Shown here in pieces: positions 7,730 through 17,605 of a DNA stretch of 36,827 nt (positions are counted from its first letter, which is position 1; each line of letters begins with the position of its first letter). Under the pieces are notes generated by a model. That model saw only the letters and a list, made by a program, of their open reading frames with translations, ran no database searches and was not told the DNA's origin. Source of the stretch: an uncultured Prevotella sp. (GTDB lineage: Bacteria > Bacteroidota > Bacteroidia > Bacteroidales > Bacteroidaceae); NCBI GenBank assembly GCA_934281565.1, contig CAKQXI010000007.1, positions 1 to 36,827 of the forward strand. Direction: 5' to 3'. Made by a program: the position numbers and the translations under genes.

Positions 7730-9625
7730 ATGGACATAAATAAGTTTAGCCTCTTAAATAAGATAAAATATCCAGAGGATTTGCGACAGCTTAGCATTGA
7801 TCAGTTGCCGCAAATTTGTAAAGAACTGAGAGAAGACATCATCGACGAGGTTTCCATCAACCCTGGTCATTTTGCCTCTTCGCTCGGTGTAGTGGAAATT
7901 ACGGTGGCCCTACATTATATATATAATACACCCTACGACCGCATCGTGTGGGATGTTGGGCACCAGGCGTATGGTCATAAGATATTGACTGGACGTCGAG
8001 ACATCTTTTGTACCAACCGCAAGTTGCATGGCATCCGTCCTTTTCCTACGCCATTGGAAAGTGAATATGACACATTTACTTGTGGACATGCCAGCAACTC
8101 GATTTCTGCGGCACTTGGCATGGCTGTAGCCGCCAAGAAGACAGGCAATGACAATCGCCATGTAGTGGCAGTCATTGGCGATGGTGCCATGAGTGGAGGA
8201 CTTGCTTTCGAGGGCTTGAACAATGTATCCAGCACTCCTAACGATATGCTCATCATTCTCAATGATAACGACATGAGCATTGATCGTGCCGTAGGTGGCA
8301 TGGAGAAATATCTGCTCAACCTTGACACTAATGAGACCTACAACAAACTTCGCTTCAAGGCTTCACAATGGTTGCACTCAAAAGGCTATCTCAATGACGA
8401 CCGCAGGAAAGGTATCATACGACTCAACAATGCCTTGAAGTCTGCGCTCAGTCACCAGCAAAATATCTTTGAGGGCATGAACATTCGATACTTTGGTCCT
8501 TTCGATGGACACGATGTTAAGAACATCGTAAGGGTATTGAAGCAACTGAAAGATATGAAGGGTCCTAAGCTCTTACATCTTCACACAACCAAGGGTAAAG
8601 GCTATGAACCTGCAGAGAAAAGTGCTACCATTTGGCATGCTCCAGGTAAGTTCGACCCAGAAACAGGAGAGCGTTTGGTTGCCGACACAAGCAATCAGCC
8701 TCCTAAGTTCCAAAATGTATTTGGTGAGACACTATTAGAACTTGCCAAGCAGAACCCAAAGATAGTAGGTGTAACACCTGCCATGCCCACAGGCTGTTCC
8801 ATGAATATCATGATGAAAGCCATGCCTGAACGTACCTTTGATGTTGGCATCGCCGAGGGACATGCCGTTACTTTCTCAGGCGGAATGGCTAAAGACGGGC
8901 TTATTCCTTTCTGTAATATTTATAGTTCATTTGCCCAACGAGCTTACGATAACATCATCCACGATATGGCAATACTCAACTTGCCTGTGGTTCTCTGTCT
9001 CGATAGAGCTGGACTGGTTGGCGAAGATGGACCTACCCATCATGGCGTATTCGACATGGCAGCTTTGCGGCCTATTCCAAACCTTACTATTGCATCACCT
9101 ATGGATGAACATGAGTTACGCAACCTTATGTACACCGCCCAGCTCCCAGACCATGGTAGCTTTGTCATCAGGTATCCTCGTGGCTGTGGCGTTCTTACAA
9201 ACTGGCGTAATGAGATGAAAGAAATAAAGGTTGGAACAGGTCGTAAACTTCACGATGGTACTGATGTGGCAGTACTTACCATCGGTCCTATAGGAAATGA
9301 TGTGGCTAAAATTATCATTGAAATGGAACAAGAGAGCGACATACACATCGCCCATTATGATATGCGCTTTCTTAAACCACTTGATGACAACATCCTTGAA
9401 GAAGTTGCAGAAAAATTCAAGCGCATTGTCACTCTCGAAGATGGGGTAAGAAACGGAGGATTCGGAACAGCTATCATGGAATGGATGAACGACCATGACC
9501 ATAATCCTCATATCATACGTCTCGGAATACCTGATAAATTTGTAGAACATGGCAAGATTGACGAGTTGCGCAAAATTGTGGGACTTGACACCGAAACCAT
9601 CAAGAATGCAATAAAAGGAGAGTAA
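7730..9625 (+). CDS. dxs: 1-Deoxy-D-xylulose-5-phosphate synthase
   Basis: Thiamine-diphosphate enzyme that joins pyruvate and glyceraldehyde-3-phosphate, the first committed step of the MEP isoprenoid pathway; also used for thiamine and pyridoxal synthesis. Visible family features are VWDVGHQAYGHKILTGR, the thiamine-diphosphate motif VIGDGAMSGGLAFEGLNN ending in NDNDMSI, and the C-terminal transketolase half with IYSSFAQRAYDNIIHDMA and DRAGLVGEDGPTHHGVFD. The frame is open from a TTG at 7685, but that codon lies in the promoter. The ATG at 7730 (MDINKFSLLNKIKYPEDL) matches typical Dxs starts and gives 631 aa. It is followed after 3 nt by trkA, a pairing with no obvious metabolic logic. Cytoplasmic. 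Confidence 0.96.
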   Translation: MDINKFSLLNKIKYPEDLRQLSIDQLPQICKELREDIIDEVSINPGHFASSLGVVEITVALHYIYNTPYDRIVWDVGHQAYGHKILTGRRDIFCTNRKLHGIRPFPTPLESEYDTFTCGHASNSISAALGMAVAAKKTGNDNRHVVAVIGDGAMSGGLAFEGLNNVSSTPNDMLIILNDNDMSIDRAVGGMEKYLLNLDTNETYNKLRFKASQWLHSKGYLNDDRRKGIIRLNNALKSALSHQQNIFEGMNIRYFGPFDGHDVKNIVRVLKQLKDMKGPKLLHLHTTKGKGYEPAEKSATIWHAPGKFDPETGERLVADTSNQPPKFQNVFGETLLELAKQNPKIVGVTPAMPTGCSMNIMMKAMPERTFDVGIAEGHAVTFSGGMAKDGLIPFCNIYSSFAQRAYDNIIHDMAILNLPVVLCLDRAGLVGEDGPTHHGVFDMAALRPIPNLTIASPMDEHELRNLMYTAQLPDHGSFVIRYPRGCGVLTNWRNEMKEIKVGTGRKLHDGTDVAVLTIGPIGNDVAKIIIEMEQESDIHIAHYDMRFLKPLDDNILEEVAEKFKRIVTLEDGVRNGGFGTAIMEWMNDHDHNPHIIRLGIPDKFVEHGKIDELRKIVGLDTETIKNAIKGE

Positions 9626-9628
9626 TTT

Positions 9629-10972
9629 ATGAAGATCATCATAGCTGGCGCATACGCCATCGGTACCCACTTGGCAAAACTGCTCTCACGAAGCAAAGAG
9701 GACATCACACTCATTGACGATAGTGAAGACAGACTTGCCAGCATAGGGTCGGACTATGACTTGCTGACCTTAACAGGGCAACCTACCAGTTTAAGAACCC
9801 TCAAGGAAGCAAGTATAGAGGACACCGACCTATTCATCGCCGTTACCCCCGTAGAAAGTACCAATATCACAGCTTGTATCCTTGCCAAGAACCTTGGTGC
9901 TAAACGAACTGTAGCTAAAGTGGACAATCCTGAGTACATGGCTCCACAAGCACAGGAATTCTTTAATAAACTGGGTGTCAGCAAACTTATCTATCCAGAG
10001 ATGCTTGCAGCCGTTGATATTAATAACGGTCTAAAGATGAGTTGGGTGCGCCAAAGATGGGATGTCCATGATGGTGCCCTTGTCATGCTCGGCATAAAAC
10101 TACGAGAGACCTGTGAGATCTTAAATGAGCCGCTCAAGAACATCAGTGGCCCAAATGATCCTTACCATGTCGTGGCTATCAAACGAGGGGATGATACCAT
10201 CATCCCTGGCGGTAACGATGAATTAAAGCTCTACGACTTGGCTTACTTTATGACTACTCGTAACTATATACCTTATGTACGTAAGATTGTTGGTAAAGAA
10301 CATTACGTTGATGTCAAGAATGTTATGGTCATGGGAGGTGGTCGCACAGCCGTCAGAGCTGTCAAGAAGATGCCTGAATACATGGAGTGCAAAATCATAG
10401 AACGCGATGAGAACCGATGCGAGTATTTGAACGATATACTCGACGAAAACAAGACTCTCATTATTCATGGCGATGGTAGAGATATTCCACTCCTCGTAGA
10501 AGAAGGTATTCGAAGCACACAGGCTTTCGTTGCTCTTACTGGCAATACAGAGACTAATATCTTGGCTTGTCTTACTGCCAAGCGAATGGGCGTGAGAAAG
10601 ACTGTAGCTATGGTGGAAAACGTAGACTATGTAAGTATGGCGGAAAGCTTAGACATCGGTACTATTATCAACAAAAAGATGATTGCTGCCAGCTATATCT
10701 ACCAAATGATGCTCGATGCAGATGTCATGAACGTACGTTTCCTTATGAATGCCAATGCAGATGTGGCAGAGTTCATAGCTAAAGAAGGTTCCAAGGTTAC
10801 CAAGAAACCTGTAAAGGAGCTCGGTATGCCTATCGGAGTAACCATTGGTGGACTTGTCCGTAATAACGAGGGTATGCTTGTATCTGGTAACACCCAGATT
10901 GAAGCAGGCGACTCTGTAATGGTTTTCTGTCACAATACTAACATGAAAAAGATAGAGAAGTATTTTATATAA
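9629..10972 (+). CDS. trkA: Trk potassium uptake regulatory subunit TrkA
   Basis: Cytoplasmic NAD(H)-binding ring protein that gates the TrkH potassium channel. It has the usual tandem RCK layout: a first Rossmann domain (MKIIIAGAYAIGTHLAKLLS) with a TrkA-C domain around residues 140-215, then a second Rossmann domain (VMVMGGGRTAVRAVKKMP, about residues 231-250) with a second TrkA-C domain at the end. In the first domain the glycine motif reads GAYAIG, with Tyr where many homologues have Gly, so nucleotide binding there may differ. The acidic residue after beta-2 is present (LIDDSEDR). At 447 aa it is full length. It lies 3 nt after dxs and 34 nt before trkH, so co-transcription is expected. 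Confidence 0.95.
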   Translation: MKIIIAGAYAIGTHLAKLLSRSKEDITLIDDSEDRLASIGSDYDLLTLTGQPTSLRTLKEASIEDTDLFIAVTPVESTNITACILAKNLGAKRTVAKVDNPEYMAPQAQEFFNKLGVSKLIYPEMLAAVDINNGLKMSWVRQRWDVHDGALVMLGIKLRETCEILNEPLKNISGPNDPYHVVAIKRGDDTIIPGGNDELKLYDLAYFMTTRNYIPYVRKIVGKEHYVDVKNVMVMGGGRTAVRAVKKMPEYMECKIIERDENRCEYLNDILDENKTLIIHGDGRDIPLLVEEGIRSTQAFVALTGNTETNILACLTAKRMGVRKTVAMVENVDYVSMAESLDIGTIINKKMIAASYIYQMMLDADVMNVRFLMNANADVAEFIAKEGSKVTKKPVKELGMPIGVTIGGLVRNNEGMLVSGNTQIEAGDSVMVFCHNTNMKKIEKYFI

Positions 10973-11006
10973 AAACTCATCAAGGGAAGATTAAACGACA
11001 AAAGGC

Positions 11007-12464
11007 ATGATAAATCAAAAGCTGATTTGTAAGATATTAGGACAGTTACTGTTTCTCGAAGCTGTATTCATGCTGTGCAGCTTGGGCATATCTTTGTTCT
11101 ATCAAGAAGATGACGAGTTCGCTTTCTTGGTATCCATCCTTGTTACCATAGGATGTGGACTCATCTTGAAATGGAAAGGGCATAATGCCGACAATTCCAT
11201 GTCACGCCGCGATGCTTATTTAGTTGTATCGTTAGCATGGGTCATATTCAGTCTTTTCGGAACACTACCTTTCTTGATAAGTGGTTATCTAAATAGTTTT
11301 ACCGATGCCTATTTTGAAACTATGTCGGGCTTTACCACTACAGGAGCAACGATTATTGATAATGTAGAAGCACTCCCACATGGTGTCTTGTTCTGGCGCA
11401 CCATTACCCAATGGATCGGTGGCTTGGGCATTGTATTCTTCACCATTGCCTTGCTGCCATCGCTGGTAGGCGGTTCCACAAGAGTATTCGCAGCAGAAGC
11501 CACAGGACCTATCAAGACGAAACTGCATCCTCGTCTTTCTACTGGTGCCAAATGGATTTGGAGTGTCTACCTCATACTCACCATCGCTTGTAGCGTATCC
11601 TATTACTTAGGAGGAATGGATATCTTCGATAGCATCAATTACTCCATGACGACAACTGCCACAGGTGGATTTTCTACTCACAACACGAGTACGGAATTCT
11701 TTCATTCACCAACACTCGAATATACCTGTACGCTATTCACGTTCTTATCGGGTGTCAACTTCACCTTGCTTTATGCAGCCGTATTCAAGTTTAAGTTGAA
11801 AGACCTATTCAAGAACTCTGAATTCAAGTTCTATGTGCTCTTGGTTACCATCTTCACCTTGTTTATCATGCTCGAACTACTCGTCATGCGTAATTATGAC
11901 TTGGAGCACGCTTTTAGAAGTTCCGTCTTTCAAGTGGTTTCATTCATCACGACCACAGGTCTTTTCAATGACGATGCAGGTCAATGGCCACACGTCACAT
12001 GGGTTATCTTGGCTGTTTGTATGTTTTTCGGTGCTTGTTCTGGCAGTACCAGTGGTGGATTAAAATGTATCCGTGGTGTAATGCTGTTACGAGTTGTCAA
12101 AAATGAGTTTCGGCAGATCCTACATCCTAATGCAGTGTTACCATTGAAGGTAGACGGAGTAAATGTACCATTGCAAAAGCGAGTGACATTGCTTTCTTTC
12201 TTGGTCATCTACTTGATATTGTGCCTTGTCATCTCATTCACGATGATAGCAATGGGAGTAGACAGCACCAACGCTATCACAATTACCCTAAGTAGTCTGG
12301 GCAATGTGGGACCATCACTTGGTTTAGAGATTGGACCAACCATGTCATGGAGCCAGTTACCTGTCATGGCAAAATGGATGTGCTCTTTGATGATGCTTAT
12401 CGGCCGTCTGGAGATATTCACCGTACTGGTCATCTTCACCCCTGCCTTTTGGAAAGAGAATTAA
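11007..12464 (+). CDS. trkH: Trk potassium channel/transporter TrkH
   Basis: Inner-membrane potassium uptake subunit of the TrkH/KtrB superfamily, working with TrkA encoded just upstream. The protein is a run of hydrophobic helices with four degenerate membrane-pore-membrane repeats. The pore loops are visible as ETMSGFTTTGATI, MTTTATGGFSTHNTS, SFITTTGLFND and LSSLGNVGPSLG; the glycine in each forms the selectivity filter. The C-terminus ends MMLIGRLEIFTVLVIFTPAFW, typical of the family. The 485-aa length is normal. The 34-nt gap to trkA and absence of a promoter between them support an operon. Confidence 0.95.
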   Translation: MINQKLICKILGQLLFLEAVFMLCSLGISLFYQEDDEFAFLVSILVTIGCGLILKWKGHNADNSMSRRDAYLVVSLAWVIFSLFGTLPFLISGYLNSFTDAYFETMSGFTTTGATIIDNVEALPHGVLFWRTITQWIGGLGIVFFTIALLPSLVGGSTRVFAAEATGPIKTKLHPRLSTGAKWIWSVYLILTIACSVSYYLGGMDIFDSINYSMTTTATGGFSTHNTSTEFFHSPTLEYTCTLFTFLSGVNFTLLYAAVFKFKLKDLFKNSEFKFYVLLVTIFTLFIMLELLVMRNYDLEHAFRSSVFQVVSFITTTGLFNDDAGQWPHVTWVILAVCMFFGACSGSTSGGLKCIRGVMLLRVVKNEFRQILHPNAVLPLKVDGVNVPLQKRVTLLSFLVIYLILCLVISFTMIAMGVDSTNAITITLSSLGNVGPSLGLEIGPTMSWSQLPVMAKWMCSLMMLIGRLEIFTVLVIFTPAFWKEN

Positions 12465-12517
12465 AAAAGAACATTATAATTAAACATAAATAATTTATCA
12501 ACTAAAAAATTAGCAAT

Positions 12518-13480
12518 ATGAAACCTTTAAAATTTCAACCACTATTGAAGTCCACCATCTGGGGTGGCAATAAAATCATCGCATTCAAACATCTTGACAT
12601 CCAACAAGAGAATGTTGGTGAGAGCTGGGAAATCTCTGGTGTAAAAGGCAATGAATCTATCGTTGCCGATGGTGAGTTCAAGGGTAAAAATCTCAATGAA
12701 GTTGTTGCTGAACTGAAAGATAGCTTTCTTGGCGTTGAGAACTATAAACGTTTTGGCAATGAGTTCCCATTGCTCATCAAGTTTATCGATGCAAACCGCG
12801 ATCTCTCTATCCAAGTACACCCTAACGATGAGATTGCCCACAAGCAAGGTAAAGAACGTGGCAAAACTGAAATGTGGTATGCGCTCCCATGTGAGCCAGA
12901 TGCCAAACTCTATAATGGCTTGAAGATGCAAATCACTCCTGAGCAATATAAGGAAATGGTAGAAAACGATACCATCACCGATGCACTCGCCCAGTATAAA
13001 GTAAAGGAAGATGATTGCTTCTTCATTCCAGCAGGTCGTATCCATGCCATCGGTACAGGCTGTTTCGTTGCGGAAATCCAGCAAACCAGTGATGTTACTT
13101 ACCGCATCTACGACTTCAAGCGTAAAGACAAGGATGGAAATTACCGTCAGCTCCATACCAAGGAAGCTGCTGAATGTATAGACTATACCGTTTTGCCTAA
13201 TTACCGTCAGGAATACGTTCCTACCAAGAATCAAGGCGTAAGCATAGTACAATGCCCATTCTTCAACACTGCAATATACGACATCGATGAGCCTATGACT
13301 CTCGATTACTCTGAACTCGACAGCTTCGTTATCCTCATCGGCTTGAAAGGCAAAGCTAACATCACCGACAACGAGGGCAACGAAATCACCCTTCAAGGTG
13401 GCGAAAGCATCGTTATCCCTGCTTCCACTAAGACTTTGAAGGTTGAAGGTACATTAAAGTTTTTGGAAACTTATGTATAA
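12518..13480 (+). CDS. manA: Mannose-6-phosphate isomerase, type I (class I PMI)
   Basis: Zinc-dependent cytoplasmic isomerase interconverting mannose-6-phosphate and fructose-6-phosphate, used both for mannose catabolism and to feed GDP-mannose or GDP-fucose synthesis. The start MKPLKFQPLLKSTIWGGNKI and the WEISG segment are family hallmarks. The cupin metal site shows in SIQVHPNDEIAHKQGKERGK, followed by TEMWY, and in FFIPAGRIHAIGTGCFVAE. The 320-aa length matches the short bacterial form. It lies 53 nt after trkH and only 13 nt before the GH31 gene, so it may be co-transcribed with the first PUL gene and handle sugar released there. Confidence 0.95.
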   Translation: MKPLKFQPLLKSTIWGGNKIIAFKHLDIQQENVGESWEISGVKGNESIVADGEFKGKNLNEVVAELKDSFLGVENYKRFGNEFPLLIKFIDANRDLSIQVHPNDEIAHKQGKERGKTEMWYALPCEPDAKLYNGLKMQITPEQYKEMVENDTITDALAQYKVKEDDCFFIPAGRIHAIGTGCFVAEIQQTSDVTYRIYDFKRKDKDGNYRQLHTKEAAECIDYTVLPNYRQEYVPTKNQGVSIVQCPFFNTAIYDIDEPMTLDYSELDSFVILIGLKGKANITDNEGNEITLQGGESIVIPASTKTLKVEGTLKFLETYV

Positions 13481-13493
13481 TTAACAAACAACC

Positions 13494-16400
13494 ATGAAAA
13501 AAAGACTGCAAACTATTCCTTTTGGAAAAGTAATGGTTGCGACTTTGGTTCTGCCAATGGCCTTATGTGCCACGGTGGCGAAAGCCGCAGCCACACTTTC
13601 TGCAGCTACCATGCAGAACACAAAGACAGAAAAGATGAGAATTAAGAGAATCAATCCGACTACCGTTGAATTGACTTTCTCTTTCAATCATCGTGTGACA
13701 GTAGACTTCTACGGAAACCATGTTTTCCGCATCTTTGAAGACCACAATGACGGAGTGATGAAAGACCCTGAGGCTAAGCCTATAGCTCGCATCCTCACAG
13801 ACAATCCTCGTACCAAGGTAGAAAAACTCGACATCCTTGAAAATGACAACGAGGTTACCCTCTCTACTGGACAAGTGCAAGTTGTTTTCAATAAAACTTC
13901 CGCACTATTTAAGATCATCAACACTAAGAATGGAAAAATCGTGGCGGAAGAGAGCACACCAGCCTTGTTTGCCAATGACAAAGTAACACTCTCCTTGCAT
14001 GAGAATTCAGACGAATACTATTTCGGAGGCGGTGTACAAAATGGTCGTTTCTCTCATAAAGGTGAGAAAATAGAAATTGTAAACACCAACAACTGGGTTG
14101 ATGGTGGCGTTGCCTCTCCTGCTCCATTCTATTGGTCTACAGCTGGCTATGGCTTCATGTGGTATACTTTCAAACCTGGATATTATGACTTCGGGGCAGA
14201 CAAGGAAGACACCATTAAACTTACTCATGAGGCTAATAACCTTGATGTATTCTTCATGGTTGGTGAAAAGCCCACAGATTTACTTAATAGCTATTACCAA
14301 CTTACGGGCAACCCTGTCTTGCTACCTAAATTTGGTTTCTATGAAGGTCATCTCAATGCCTACAACCGTGATTACTGGAAAGAGTCAACACAAGGTCGTG
14401 CTATTCTCTTTGAGGATGGCAAGAAATACGTGGAAAGCGCCAGTGACAAGACTGGCACGAAAGAGTCATTGAACGGCGAGAAAAACAATTACCAGTTCTC
14501 TGCGCGTGCAGCCATTGACAGATACATCAAGTACGATATGCCATTGGGATGGTTTTTGCCTAACGATGGATATGGCGCAGGATATGGTCAAGATTCCACA
14601 CTCGATGGCAATATCCAAAACCTAAAAGCATTTGGCGACTATGCTCGCAAACATGGTGTAGAAATTGGACTTTGGACACAATCAGACCTACATCCTAAAC
14701 CTGGCATAGAACCTTTATTGCAACGCGATATTGTCAAAGAGGTTGGGGACGCAGGAGTAAGAGTACTCAAGACTGATGTTGCTTGGGTTGGTGATGGTTA
14801 TTCTTTCGGGCTCAATGGTGTAAGCGATGTAGCACAAATCATGCCACGCTATGGCAACAATGCTCGTCCTTTCATCATTTCTCTTGACGGATGGGCAGGA
14901 ACACAGCGTTATGCTTCCATTTGGTCAGGCGACCAAACTGGTGGTGATTGGGAATACATTCGTTTCCACATCCCAACTTTCATCGGTGCAGGATTATCTG
15001 GAATGTCAAATATCACATCCGATCTTGATGGCATCTTTGGCGGTAATAATCCTATCGTCAATATGCGTGAATTTGAGTGGAAGACATTTACCGCAATGGG
15101 ATTGAATATGGATGGATGGGGAGCTACACCGAAATATCCTTTCAGCCTTGGTGAACCTACCACTTCTGTTAATCGCTGGTATCTCAAGCTGAAATCTGAG
15201 CTTATACCTTATATATATACAGCAGCTCACGAAGCTATAAAAGGCAAGCCTCTTATGAGGGCGATGTTTTTGGACGACCCTAATCCTTACACCTTAGGAA
15301 CAGCGACCAGATACCAATTCTTGTGTGGCGATGATTTTCTCGTAGCTCCAATTTATAAGGAGACGAAAGCTGACAAGGATGGTAACGACATTCGCAACAA
15401 TATTTATTTGCCTAAGGGAGAATGGATAGATTTCTTCAACGGTAACGTTTACCAAGGTGGAAAAATCATCAATGAATTTGATGCACCATTCTGGAAACTG
15501 CCTGTATTCGTAAAGAGAGGGACAATCATCCCTCTTGTCAATCCCAACAATAATGTTTCGCAAATTGACAAGAGCAAACGCATCTTTGAGTTCTATCCAT
15601 ACGGTGAATCAGATTATAACCTTTACGATGACGATGGAGTCACCCAGCTTTATCAAAGTGGTGAAAGTGCCAATACCCATATCCACTCCTCACTCAATAA
15701 GGCTCGTCTCGTCATGTCTATCGACAAGACAACAGGTTATTTTAAGGGTATGGAAAAGAACCAATCTACTGAACTCCGCATTAATGTTGCTCGGAAGCCT
15801 AAGAAGTTATCTGCCAAGATTGGTGGGAAAACTGTGAAATTAAAAGAAGCTAACTCTATCAATGATTTCAATCAGCAAGCCAACACATGGTTCTATGACA
15901 AAGCCCCACAACTCAATCGCTTTGCTACCAAAGGTAGCGACTTTGAGAAAATGGACATTCATAAGAACCCAATGGTATATGTTCATTTGGAAAAAACAGA
16001 TATTACTGCCAATAGCGTAGAAGTTCGCATGGATGGCTATTCATTCGATAATAGCGATGCTTTGCTCAAATCTATAGGAAGCCTAAATGCCCCACAGGCT
16101 CATCTTATAGAAAAATCCGCCACAAATAAGGCATTTACTCTTTCCCTTGCTTGGGACAAACAAGCTACGGCTGATTATTATGAAATTCAAGCCAACGGTA
16201 TGCTTTACTCCACCATCCGTGGCTATGAGTTTACCATAGAAGATTTGAAACCAGAAACCGATTATGACATCCTGATAAGAGCTGTCAACAAAGATGGTGT
16301 ATCTGAATGGACATCACTCAAGGGACGTACTTTCAAAAATCCTCTTGATGAAGCTATCCATAATATTACTGCTAAGATTTCCACAACTGACTGGGATGGT

Positions 16401-17366
16401 CTTGACATCAGTAATATGTTCGACTTCAACGAGAAAGACTTCTGGCATACCGACTATTATAATAAAGATGCATTACCATTCGACATTACCCTCAATTTGC
16501 ACGGCATTGCTAAACTTGACAAGATGAACTATTTGCCAACCAAGGAAGGTCATGGTCATGGACAACTCTTAAAAGGAACCATATCCACAAGTATGGATGG
16601 TATCAATTGGACTGAGAATGGAAAATTTGACTGGGAAAGTGATTACGCCACCAAGACTTATACATTTAAGGACACTCCAGAGGCTCAATATGTCAAGATT
16701 GGCGTCGAGGCAACCAATGGCGGTCAAGGCTCTGGTGCCGAGATGTATATATTCAAAGTTCCAGGAAGTCGTATCCAAAAAACAGGTGACATCAATAACG
16801 ACAACAAAATTGACGAGGATGATTTTACCTCTTACATGAACTACTGCGGTTTGCGCAAGGGTGACAAGGATTTTGAAGGCTATGTCAGCAATGGCGACAT
16901 CAACTGCAATGGCTTGATTGATGCCTATGACATCTCTGTTGTAGCAACTCAACTTAATAGTGGAGTAAGCAGCAAAGATATTCCACAGGTCAACGGAAGT
17001 ATCACACTAACATCCGATAAAAAAGTTTGTAAAGCTGGTGATATTGTCACATTAAATGTAATTGGCAAGGATCTTATTTCTCTCAATGCCCTTAGTTTTG
17101 CTCTGCCATACAATGCGGAAGATTTTGAATATATAGGAGTAACTCCTTTGAATATGCTCCAGATGGAGAATATAACCAAGGATCGCCTACATTCAGATGG
17201 CACGAAAGTGCTTTATCCTACCTTTGTCAACATTGGTGAACAGAAATATATAGAAGGTAGCAAGCCTCTCTTTAGCATCAAGTTCAAGGCAAAGAAAGGA
17301 TGCAAGCCTACGTTCAAGATAAACAACCTGATGATGGTAGATAAGTTCTTGCGCATAAAGAACTAA
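13494..17366 (+). CDS. Secreted modular GH31 glycosidase with FN3, F5/8, dockerin and cohesin-like modules
   Basis: A 1290-aa exported alpha-glycosidase. After a signal peptide (about residues 1-31, ending VAKAA) come the mutarotase-like N-terminal domain, the (beta/alpha)8 barrel and the C-terminal beta domains (YNLYDDDGVT). The nucleophile is D428 in LKTDVAWVG and the acid/base is D480 in WSGDQTGGDW. The KTDVAW nucleophile site and the 52-residue spacing resemble the alpha-N-acetylgalactosaminidase branch of GH31 more than alpha-glucosidases; this is inference. Accessory modules follow: FN3-like (about 870-945), F5/8 type C/CBM32-like (about 945-1090), dockerin with two calcium loops (DINNDNKIDEDD at 1099, DINCNGLIDAYD at 1135), then a cohesin-like domain (about 1165-1290). 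It starts 13 nt after manA and is followed by a terminator before susC. Confidence 0.9.
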   Translation: MKKRLQTIPFGKVMVATLVLPMALCATVAKAAATLSAATMQNTKTEKMRIKRINPTTVELTFSFNHRVTVDFYGNHVFRIFEDHNDGVMKDPEAKPIARILTDNPRTKVEKLDILENDNEVTLSTGQVQVVFNKTSALFKIINTKNGKIVAEESTPALFANDKVTLSLHENSDEYYFGGGVQNGRFSHKGEKIEIVNTNNWVDGGVASPAPFYWSTAGYGFMWYTFKPGYYDFGADKEDTIKLTHEANNLDVFFMVGEKPTDLLNSYYQLTGNPVLLPKFGFYEGHLNAYNRDYWKESTQGRAILFEDGKKYVESASDKTGTKESLNGEKNNYQFSARAAIDRYIKYDMPLGWFLPNDGYGAGYGQDSTLDGNIQNLKAFGDYARKHGVEIGLWTQSDLHPKPGIEPLLQRDIVKEVGDAGVRVLKTDVAWVGDGYSFGLNGVSDVAQIMPRYGNNARPFIISLDGWAGTQRYASIWSGDQTGGDWEYIRFHIPTFIGAGLSGMSNITSDLDGIFGGNNPIVNMREFEWKTFTAMGLNMDGWGATPKYPFSLGEPTTSVNRWYLKLKSELIPYIYTAAHEAIKGKPLMRAMFLDDPNPYTLGTATRYQFLCGDDFLVAPIYKETKADKDGNDIRNNIYLPKGEWIDFFNGNVYQGGKIINEFDAPFWKLPVFVKRGTIIPLVNPNNNVSQIDKSKRIFEFYPYGESDYNLYDDDGVTQLYQSGESANTHIHSSLNKARLVMSIDKTTGYFKGMEKNQSTELRINVARKPKKLSAKIGGKTVKLKEANSINDFNQQANTWFYDKAPQLNRFATKGSDFEKMDIHKNPMVYVHLEKTDITANSVEVRMDGYSFDNSDALLKSIGSLNAPQAHLIEKSATNKAFTLSLAWDKQATADYYEIQANGMLYSTIRGYEFTIEDLKPETDYDILIRAVNKDGVSEWTSLKGRTFKNPLDEAIHNITAKISTTDWDGLDISNMFDFNEKDFWHTDYYNKDALPFDITLNLHGIAKLDKMNYLPTKEGHGHGQLLKGTISTSMDGINWTENGKFDWESDYATKTYTFKDTPEAQYVKIGVEATNGGQGSGAEMYIFKVPGSRIQKTGDINNDNKIDEDDFTSYMNYCGLRKGDKDFEGYVSNGDINCNGLIDAYDISVVATQLNSGVSSKDIPQVNGSITLTSDKKVCKAGDIVTLNVIGKDLISLNALSFALPYNAEDFEYIGVTPLNMLQMENITKDRLHSDGTKVLYPTFVNIGEQKYIEGSKPLFSIKFKAKKGCKPTFKINNLMMVDKFLRIKN

Positions 17367-17390
17367 CATTCCATAGATATTTCCACAAAG

Positions 17391-17432
17391 AGGTGGATGT
17401 CACAAGATTACTTGTATGACATCCACCTTTTT
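17391..17432 (+). terminator. Intrinsic terminator between GH31 and susC
   Basis: Stem AGGTGGATGTCA (17391-17402) pairs with TGACATCCACCT (17417-17428). It continues inward as ACAAG/CTTGT and is followed by a T5 run. It separates transcription of GH31 from susC/susD, at least partly. Confidence 0.88.
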
Positions 17433-17518
17433 ATTGTATTTTTCATAAATATAATAAAAAATATTTAAAAAGGAATTCTGCCATTATACAATGATTAATA
17501 AGATTGCTAAAAATATCG

Positions 17519-17526
17519 TATCATTG
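17519..17526 (+). promoter_or_regulatory. Possible promoter -7 element for susC
   Basis: TATCATTG matches TAnnTTTG with one mismatch, about 80 bp before the susC ATG and after the GH31 terminator. It is the best candidate in this very AT-rich gap of 239 bp but a weak one. Confidence 0.35.
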
Positions 17527-17605
17527 CAAAAACTCAACGTATAAAAAGCAATAACCTAACATATATTAAAAGTATAATAATTTACCATTTAAAACCTATT
17601 ATCTT

